From NCBI GenBank assembly GCA_009885445.1, contig VFKQ01000224.1, forward strand, positions 1 through 10,266: a DNA stretch of 10,266 bases. The letters run 5' to 3'. Within the stretch, counting starts at the first letter, position 1, and each line of letters opens with the position of its first letter. Shown here piece after piece: positions 5,833 through 10,266 of the stretch. The stretch is from Anaerolineaceae bacterium (GTDB taxonomy: Bacteria > Chloroflexota > Anaerolineae > Anaerolineales > Villigracilaceae). Under the pieces are notes generated by a model. It was not told the DNA's origin, ran no database searches, and worked only from the letters and a program-made list of their open reading frames with translations. The translations under genes and the position numbers were made by a program.

Positions 5833-6750
5833 TTAGGAAAGAATCTTACGTGTCTGTTCGACGTCCTTGTGGATTTGCGTCAACAGTGTTTCCACCGAAT
5901 CAAATTTCATTTCGTCGCGCAGGCGGGCGATGAAATCGAGTTTGAGTTCGTGGCCGTAAATGTCGCGATCAAAATCGAGCAGGTGGGCCTCCACGCTGGC
6001 GATTTGTTTTTCGGGAGTGAAGGTGGGGTTGACGCCGATGCTGACTGCGGCCATAAAAGTTTCTGCGCCGAGATGTGCGCGGCAGGCGTAAATTCCGCGC
6101 GCGGGGATTAATTTAATTTCTGGATAATCAATGTTCGCGGTGGGGATGCCCAACTGGCGTCCGCGCCCCGCGCCGTGGATGATTGGCCCGCCGACTCGAT
6201 ATCCGCGCCCGAGCAGGGTCGCGGCCTGCTCAACATTTCCGACGCTGACGAGTTTACGAATCGCGCTGGATGAAATTGCGCCCGCCTCAGCGCGGACCTC
6301 GAGCAGGGTTTGCACTTCGTAAGCGAGTCCACCTCCGAGCGCGGTCAGGCGCGCGGCGTCGCCTTCGCGGTTTTTGCCGAGGGCGAAGTCGTAGCCGATG
6401 AGCAGGTGACTCAGGCCGAGATGTTTTTTCAACAGGGTCATAAAGGCTTGGGCCGAGGTGCCCGCTGTGGGCGCGTCGAAGGGATGCGTGATGAGGGCGT
6501 CGAGGCCGAGGCGGGCAACCAGGTCTGCGCGCTCGTCGGGAGTCGTCAGGAGTTTTATGTCGCGTTTTGCGAGGACAGTGGCGGGGTGGGGATGAAATGA
6601 AAGCAGGACGGCGGGCGCGTTTTGAGCATGTGCGTCTGTGATCAGTTTTTGTAAAATGCTTTGATGACCGCGATGGACTCCGTCGAAGACGCCGATGGTG
6701 AGCCAGGCGTTTTGAATGGAGGCGGCTGTGATGGAATGGAGGTGTTGCAC
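5833..6750 (-). CDS. ribF: Bifunctional riboflavin kinase / FAD synthetase
   Basis: RibF phosphorylates riboflavin to FMN and adenylylates FMN to FAD. The 305-residue product has the usual length and domain order. The N-terminal nucleotidyltransferase domain shows LTIGVFDGVHRGHQ (17-30), the HxGH-like ATP site, then GYDFALGKNREGD (119-131) and the SSSAIR signature (160-165). The C-terminal flavokinase domain has GRQLGIPTANI (197-207), ARGIYACRA and GVNPTF (239-244), with ExxLLDFxxDIYG near the end. I chose GTG at 6750; the open frame extends 42 residues further but that would read through the terminator hairpin and into truB with low-complexity sequence. No Shine-Dalgarno precedes the GTG. 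It follows truB after 67 bases that contain a strong terminator, so its expression may depend on readthrough or an unseen promoter. Confidence 0.93.
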   Translation of the reverse strand: MQHLHSITAASIQNAWLTIGVFDGVHRGHQSILQKLITDAHAQNAPAVLLSFHPHPATVLAKRDIKLLTTPDERADLVARLGLDALITHPFDAPTAGTSAQAFMTLLKKHLGLSHLLIGYDFALGKNREGDAARLTALGGGLAYEVQTLLEVRAEAGAISSSAIRKLVSVGNVEQAATLLGRGYRVGGPIIHGAGRGRQLGIPTANIDYPEIKLIPARGIYACRAHLGAETFMAAVSIGVNPTFTPEKQIASVEAHLLDFDRDIYGHELKLDFIARLRDEMKFDSVETLLTQIHKDVEQTRKILS

Positions 6751-6779
6751 GATGGGGAAAATGGGGGCACGATAGCGCG

Positions 6780-6810
6780 AAAAAAATGGGGCACGGCATC
6801 GCCGTGCCCC
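6780..6810 (-). terminator. Rho-independent terminator between truB and ribF
   Basis: On the minus strand GGGGCACGGC (6810-6801), loop GAT, GCCGTGCCCC (6797-6788), one A and then seven Ts (6786-6780) make a textbook terminator, starting seven bases after the truB stop. The stem sequence, GTAGGGGCACGGC and its complement, is also a common form of dispersed repeat, so the terminator may derive from one. Confidence 0.85.
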
Positions 6811-6817
6811 TACGGTT

Positions 6818-7753
6818 TTACGCGCCGGGTTCGCTGGTGAAGAAGACTTTCTTGGGTTGCCATTCGGGCGAACCATCTTCGCCAGTGGCGGGAATCATGA
6901 GGGCGATCAGTTCGCCGGCCATGCTCACGCCGCGCACAAATTCGGGTTGCGTTTCAGCAACAACAGCTTTGACGCGGTGACCGTGACGCACTTCTTCGAC
7001 GTCGTCGGGGGAGAGTTCGATGGCGGGCCACTCGCCGAGGGCTTCGGCGGCGGGGATGAGGAATTGATACCAGTTGCCGTCTTGAAAGGCCTCTTGTAAT
7101 TTGCGCAGGGGGGTGGCGTCGCGCAGGCTGAAGCGCCCACTCTTGGTGCGGCGTAAGCCGACGAGGTAGGCGCCGGTGCCGAGCGCGTTGCCGATGTCGT
7201 TGGCGAGAGAGCGCACGTATGTGCCGCTGGAGCAATGCACGTCCACCACGATTTCGGGCGGCGCCCATTCGAGCACTTCGAGATGATGCACGGTGATCTT
7301 GCGCGGGGCCAGTTCGACCTCTTCGCCTTTGCGGGCCATCTCGTAAGCGGGACGTCCGTTCACTTTGACGGCGGAGTAGGGCGGGGGAGTCTGTTCGATT
7401 TCGCCCTCGTATTGTTTGAGGATTGTTGTGAACTGTTCCTCGGTGACGTCGACCGGTTGGTCGGCACGCACAAACTTGCCCTCCGAGTCGAACGTGTCGG
7501 TGCTTGAGCCGAGGCGGATGATGGCTTGATAGCGCTTGTCGGAAGCAGACACGTATTCGCTGAGGCGCACTGCTGGGCCAATCAGAATGACCAGCACGCC
7601 CGAAGCGCGCGGGTCCAGCGTGCCAGTGTGGCCTGCGCGGCGAATGTTCGTGCCACGACGGACGGCTTCGACGACATCGTGAGAGGTCATGCCGACGGGC
7701 TTGTCCACCACGAGTACGCCAGAAATGGCGTTCTTAATATCTTGACTGTTCAT
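6818..7753 (-). CDS. truB: tRNA pseudouridine(55) synthase
   Basis: TruB isomerises uridine 55 in the T-loop of elongator tRNAs. The 311-residue product has the TruB catalytic motif GHTGTLDPRASGVL, with the nucleophilic Asp at residue 47, then YSAVKVNGRPAYE (126-138), CSSGTYVRSLANDIG (174-188) and GLRRTKSGRF (199-208). A C-terminal PUA-like region (about 240-311) completes the bacterial form. The frame also opens at a TTG five codons upstream, but the ATG at 7753 has GGAGGA seven bases before it, so the upstream codons are in fact the ribosome-binding site. It lies between nrnA and ribF, the order found in Gram-positive and related genomes. A terminator follows directly. Confidence 0.95.
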   Translation of the reverse strand: MNSQDIKNAISGVLVVDKPVGMTSHDVVEAVRRGTNIRRAGHTGTLDPRASGVLVILIGPAVRLSEYVSASDKRYQAIIRLGSSTDTFDSEGKFVRADQPVDVTEEQFTTILKQYEGEIEQTPPPYSAVKVNGRPAYEMARKGEEVELAPRKITVHHLEVLEWAPPEIVVDVHCSSGTYVRSLANDIGNALGTGAYLVGLRRTKSGRFSLRDATPLRKLQEAFQDGNWYQFLIPAAEALGEWPAIELSPDDVEEVRHGHRVKAVVAETQPEFVRGVSMAGELIALMIPATGEDGSPEWQPKKVFFTSEPGA

Positions 7754-7760
7754 TGCTTTT

Positions 7761-7766
7761 TCCTCC
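7761..7766 (-). promoter_or_regulatory. Ribosome binding site that fixes the truB start
   Basis: GGAGGA on the minus strand is seven bases from ATG 7753. It is the strongest Shine-Dalgarno match among the genes here; rbfA, nrnA, ribF and thyX have weak or no match. Confidence 0.8.
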
Positions 7767-7798
7767 AATTGGACGGCGGTTGCCGTTGATAAATTCTA

Positions 7799-7818
7799 CC
7801 AAAACCAGATGGTTTTGG
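7799..7818 (-). other. Hairpin in the nrnA-truB spacer
   Basis: CCAAAACC and GGTTTTGG form a perfect eight-base stem with a four-base loop, starting five bases after the nrnA stop. The sequence after it on the minus strand (TAGAATTTATC) is not a U-tract, so it looks more like an RNA-processing or stabilising hairpin than a terminator. A smaller one, ACGGC-AACC-GCCGT, follows about ten bases later. Confidence 0.45.
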
Positions 7819-7822
7819 GGAG

Positions 7823-8779
7823 TTACTTAAGGTTGAGCATTTCTTGCGTGGTGCGCAGAACCAGCGGCTGGACTTCACTCATTGCACCGGGGATGTCTGC
7901 CCCGGCGGCGGCGGCATGTCCGCCGCCGTTGAAGTGTTTGGCAACTTTCGAGACATCGTACGAGCTGTCTATGGAACGCCATGAGATTTTTACGGTGTCG
8001 GATTGTTCGACGAAGACCATGCCGACTTTGTTACCCTCGATGGCGGAGATAATATTGATTAAGTCAGCGTCGTCGTTGCCTCCATATTTCGCGGCTTTGC
8101 GGTCTGCGGCGGTGAGTGTACCCCAGACTATTCCGTGTTCACTTTTCAGGGTGGAAAGTCCCGCGCCCCAGTAGCGGGCGGCGGGATAGGTGCGGCTGAC
8201 CAGTGCCCGTGTGTACAAATCGGGCAGGTCTGCGCCGTGCTCCATGAGCAGGGCGGCAACGCGCAAACTGGCAGGCGTCATGTTGGAAGTACGAAAGCCG
8301 AGCGTGTCGGTGACGATGCCGGTTAAGAGCGCGGCGGCGATGGGCTGTGTGATGACGAGTCGCCACTCGGGCAGGTGATGGGCGAGTATGGCGGCGGTGG
8401 CCACTTCGTCGCCTTCGATCAAATTAATTTTGCCAAACTTTTCGTTGGTGATGTGATGGTCTATGTTGATGTCGGGTTTTTCGATGGATTCAAATGCCGG
8501 GCCGAGACGTTTGTAATCTGCGCAGTCCACCGAGATAAAGGTGTCCCACGTGCCTGTCGGCTCTTTGCGCACCTGCTCACTGCCTGCCAGATGACGAAAC
8601 GAGCCAGGCACGCCGTCGCGCAAAACCATTTGCACGGTCTTGCCGGCGTTTTGCAGGGCCAGACCGAGGCCGATGAGCGAGCCTATCGCGTCTCCGTCTG
8701 GGCGGACGTGTGACACGATGAGAATATTACTGGCGGAGGCCAGTCTGTCTTTGATTTGTTTACTGATCGTACTTTCCAT
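7823..8779 (-). CDS. nrnA: DHH-family nanoRNase / pAp phosphatase
   Basis: NrnA degrades short RNA oligomers to mononucleotides and dephosphorylates 3'-phosphoadenosine 5'-phosphate. The 318-residue product has the complete DHH/DHHA1 layout. The metal-binding motifs are SHVRPDGDAIGS (H24, D28, D30), D85 in SVDCAD, the DHH triad at 107-109 in NIDHHITN, and D158 in GIVTDTLGF. The DHHA1 substrate-binding motif NGGGHAAAAG is at 284-293. Length and motifs match the family. It lies between rbfA and truB, its usual place in this cluster. No clear Shine-Dalgarno precedes the ATG. A RecJ-like function is unlikely because the protein is short and lacks the OB-type extension. A mobile-type palindromic repeat occupies the spacer to rbfA. 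Confidence 0.9.
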   Translation of the reverse strand: MESTISKQIKDRLASASNILIVSHVRPDGDAIGSLIGLGLALQNAGKTVQMVLRDGVPGSFRHLAGSEQVRKEPTGTWDTFISVDCADYKRLGPAFESIEKPDINIDHHITNEKFGKINLIEGDEVATAAILAHHLPEWRLVITQPIAAALLTGIVTDTLGFRTSNMTPASLRVAALLMEHGADLPDLYTRALVSRTYPAARYWGAGLSTLKSEHGIVWGTLTAADRKAAKYGGNDDADLINIISAIEGNKVGMVFVEQSDTVKISWRSIDSSYDVSKVAKHFNGGGHAAAAGADIPGAMSEVQPLVLRTTQEMLNLK

Positions 8780-8834
8780 ATTGTTTTCGAGCCAACGCTA
8801 TGAGGGTTGATAAATTAATTCTCTACCGTGCGCC

Positions 8835-8923
8835 CGTCATTGCGAGGAGGGTGATCTTCCCGACGAAGCAATCTCCTTATTGAGCAGGGGATTGCTTCGG
8901 GCGAGTACGCCCTCGCAATGACA
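8835..8923 (-). repeat. Dispersed palindromic element, copy 2 (MITE-like)
   Basis: The reverse complement of this 89-base element matches copy 1 (3998-4083) almost throughout: outer arms, the asymmetric GGCGTACTCGCCC and TCGGGAAG zones, and inner arms. They differ in the central loop, one outer-arm base (ending AATGACA) and two bases near CACCC. It lies in the rbfA-nrnA spacer, so a co-transcript would carry a long hairpin. Confidence 0.85.
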
Positions 8924-8965
8924 GATTGCAGGAGGTCATTTTCTTGCAGACCCTTAGTGTTTTCG

Positions 8966-9325
8966 CTACTTCTCCTTTGTCTTGTCTCTTAAATCCGCCA
9001 ACACCATTTCGATGTGGTCGGCGTTTTCGGGGGTGGGGTCCCAGTGGAAGCGCAGGCGCGGGAAAATGCGCAGGTCCAGGCGCCCGGCCAGGGCGCGGCG
9101 TATGAATCCGCTGGCAGATTCCATTCCAGCTAGAATCTCTTTACTGCGCTCGTGCCCCTCTACAGCGGAGACGAACACGTCTGCATAGGAGAGTTCGCGA
9201 TCCACTTTCACGTCAGTGATGAAAACCTGACCGAGACGTGGGTCGCTAATCTCGCGCACTAACATCTCGGAGACTTCTTGGCGGATGCGATCCGCGATAC
9301 GTTGTAAACGGACACCTGAGGGCAT
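8966..9325 (-). CDS. rbfA: Ribosome-binding factor A
   Basis: RbfA binds the immature 30S subunit near the 5' end of 16S rRNA and is needed for late maturation and cold adaptation. The 119-residue product is the usual length of this single KH-like domain protein. Recognisable parts are RLQRIADRIRQEVSEMLVRE (6-25), ISDPRLGQVFITDV (26-39), ELSYADVFVS (44-53) and GFIRRALAGRLDLRIFPRLR, residues 73-92, leading to F..D. The C-terminus is short and charged. The ATG at 9325 is the only sensible start, preceded by AAAGAAAAGAAAT, a weak purine-rich binding site. It follows infB after a 98-base spacer with a long inverted repeat. Confidence 0.95.
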   Translation of the reverse strand: MPSGVRLQRIADRIRQEVSEMLVREISDPRLGQVFITDVKVDRELSYADVFVSAVEGHERSKEILAGMESASGFIRRALAGRLDLRIFPRLRFHWDPTPENADHIEMVLADLRDKTKEK

Positions 9326-9338
9326 AATTTCTTTTCTT

Positions 9339-9417
9339 TACCGCGAAGAAAGGAAGATCGCGAAGAAATTCTTCGCTTCACTTTGAATTGCTTCGCGGCC
9401 TTCGCATCTTCGCGGTG
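9339..9417. repeat. Long imperfect inverted repeat in the infB-rbfA spacer
   Basis: Two 33-base arms (9339-9371 and 9385-9417) around a 13-base loop agree at 26 of 33 positions when inverted. Conserved blocks are ACCGCGAAGA, GAAG, CGCGAAG and AATTC. Each arm is itself built of repeated GCGAAG units, a style known from dispersed repeats of the ACCGCGAAG type. It nearly fills the spacer, begins seven bases after the infB stop, and lacks a U-tract. Confidence 0.7.
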
Positions 9418-9423
9418 AAAAAT

Positions 9424-10266
9424 TTATTCCGATTTATCCAGCACGTAACATTCGAGAATGTCACCGACTTCGATCTCGTGGAAGTTCTTCAGCCCCACGC
9501 CGCATTCCTGGCCGGCGCGCACTTCACGCACGTCTTCTTTTTCATGTTTGAGCGAAGACATCTCGCCCTCGAAGACCACGTCCGCGCCGCGCGTGAGGCG
9601 GGTTTTTGCGCCTCGGCGTAGTTCGCCCTCGAGCACGCGGCATCCGGCGATCTTGCCGACCTTCGAGATGGCAATCGCTTTCAGCACCTGCGCTTTTCCG
9701 AGGGCGCGCTCCACAAATTCGGGGGCGAGCATACCCTTGAGCGCTTTTTCAATATCTTCGGTGAGGCGATAGATGATGTCGTACAGTCGCAAGTCCACGC
9801 CTTCTTTTTCGGCCAGGCGGCGTGCCGAGACTTCGGCCTGCACATTAAACCCGAGAATGATGGCTTTGGATGCGGAAGCCAGCAGGACATCGTTTTCGCC
9901 GATGTTGCCGGTTTCAGAATACAGCACGTTGATGACGATCTCGCCTTTGCCGAGTTTGTCCAACTCGCCGAGGATCGGTTCGAGCGAACCCTGCACGTCG
10001 GCTTTGAGCACGAGATTAAGCGACTTGGCCTCACCGGCTTTATAGGCGCTGAACAAATCTTCGAGTGAGAGAGTCTTGTGTTCGTTCGCTTTTTTCTTGA
10101 TCTCGGTCGCGCGCGCGGTGACGATCTCGCGCCCGATGCGGTCAGATTCAACGACTTCAAACAGGTCGCCCGCTGAGGGCATATCCGAGAGTCCCATCAC
10201 CAGCACGGGGGTGGATGGACCAGCCGTCTTCAGCGGTTTGCCCAGAAAATCGGTCATGGCTTTCAC
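9424..10266 (-). CDS. infB: Translation initiation factor IF-2, C-terminal part
   Basis: IF-2 is the GTPase that brings fMet-tRNA to the 30S subunit and promotes 50S joining. The gene enters from the right edge, so about 280 C-terminal residues are visible and the G domain lies outside. The fragment opens with the end of domain II (VKAMTDFLGKPLKTAGPSTP, then VLVMGLSDMPSAGD). Domain III follows with its hallmark KADVQGSLEPILGEL (about 88-102) and GENDVLLASASKAIILGFNV (123-142). The C2 domain that binds fMet-tRNA runs from GKAQVLKAIAISKVGKIAGC (190-209) to EVGDILECY (266-274). The order with rbfA, nrnA, truB and ribF is the standard cluster; nusA would be expected upstream. The protein terminates normally. 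Confidence 0.96.
   Translation of the reverse strand: MKAMTDFLGKPLKTAGPSTPVLVMGLSDMPSAGDLFEVVESDRIGREIVTARATEIKKKANEHKTLSLEDLFSAYKAGEAKSLNLVLKADVQGSLEPILGELDKLGKGEIVINVLYSETGNIGENDVLLASASKAIILGFNVQAEVSARRLAEKEGVDLRLYDIIYRLTEDIEKALKGMLAPEFVERALGKAQVLKAIAISKVGKIAGCRVLEGELRRGAKTRLTRGADVVFEGEMSSLKHEKEDVREVRAGQECGVGLKNFHEIEVGDILECYVLDKSE

Noticed and set aside
6751..6876. A ribF start 42 codons further upstream
   Set aside because: It would read through a strong terminator and overlap truB with a low-complexity basic segment; RibF family length and the start of conserved sequence fit the GTG at 6750.
7754..7768. TTG start for truB five codons upstream
   Set aside because: Those codons contain the GGAGGA ribosome binding site for the ATG at 7753.
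3998..8923. A CRISPR or CRISPR-like array
   Set aside because: The repeated element occurs only twice, inverted, 4.8 kb apart and without regular spacers or cas genes.

Overview
This window looks like a piece of a bacterial chromosome from the Chloroflexota, most likely an Anaerolineae relative. That placement is an inference, not a measurement. It rests on three things: the gene order infB-rbfA-nrnA-truB-ribF, a 405-residue four-domain S1 protein, and an unusually dense set of dispersed palindromic repeats plus an IS1-type transposase remnant of a kind I associate with that phylum. No tRNA, rRNA, CRISPR array or phage gene was seen.

Left part (1-3018). The first codons of a magnesium-chelatase-type AAA+ ATPase run leftward off the window. 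They are divergent from rpsA (30S ribosomal protein S1), and back-to-back promoters lie between them. rpsA ends in a clear hairpin terminator. Ten bases later an M19 (membrane/renal-type) dipeptidase begins, and a small four-helix membrane protein overlaps its stop codon by one base.

Middle (3019-4325). A small unidentified three-helix membrane protein faces left, with a promoter placed so that its mRNA would be leaderless. Next comes about 850 bp without an intact gene. It contains a decayed IS1-family insertion sequence: 10-bp inverted ends, a likely target duplication, a zinc-ribbon fragment with an internal stop, and a C-terminal catalytic fragment in another frame. An 86-bp dispersed palindromic element sits inside it. 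A GC-rich hairpin repeat precedes the 3' end of thyX.

Right part (4326-10266), all on the minus strand: infB (partial), rbfA, nrnA, truB, ribF and thyX. This is the conserved translation and RNA-maturation cluster (initiation factor 2, 30S maturation factor, nanoRNase/pAp phosphatase, tRNA pseudouridine-55 synthase, FMN/FAD synthesis), followed by a flavin-dependent thymidylate synthase. RibF makes the FAD that ThyX needs, so their adjacency makes biochemical sense. Nearly every spacer in this row of genes contains a different palindrome; one of them is a textbook terminator between truB and ribF.

The most unusual observation is ThyX. It is a tandem of two Thy1 domains in one chain, and each half seems to have lost a different, complementary part of the catalytic residues. 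A dispersed palindromic repeat is translated in frame in the linker between the halves.
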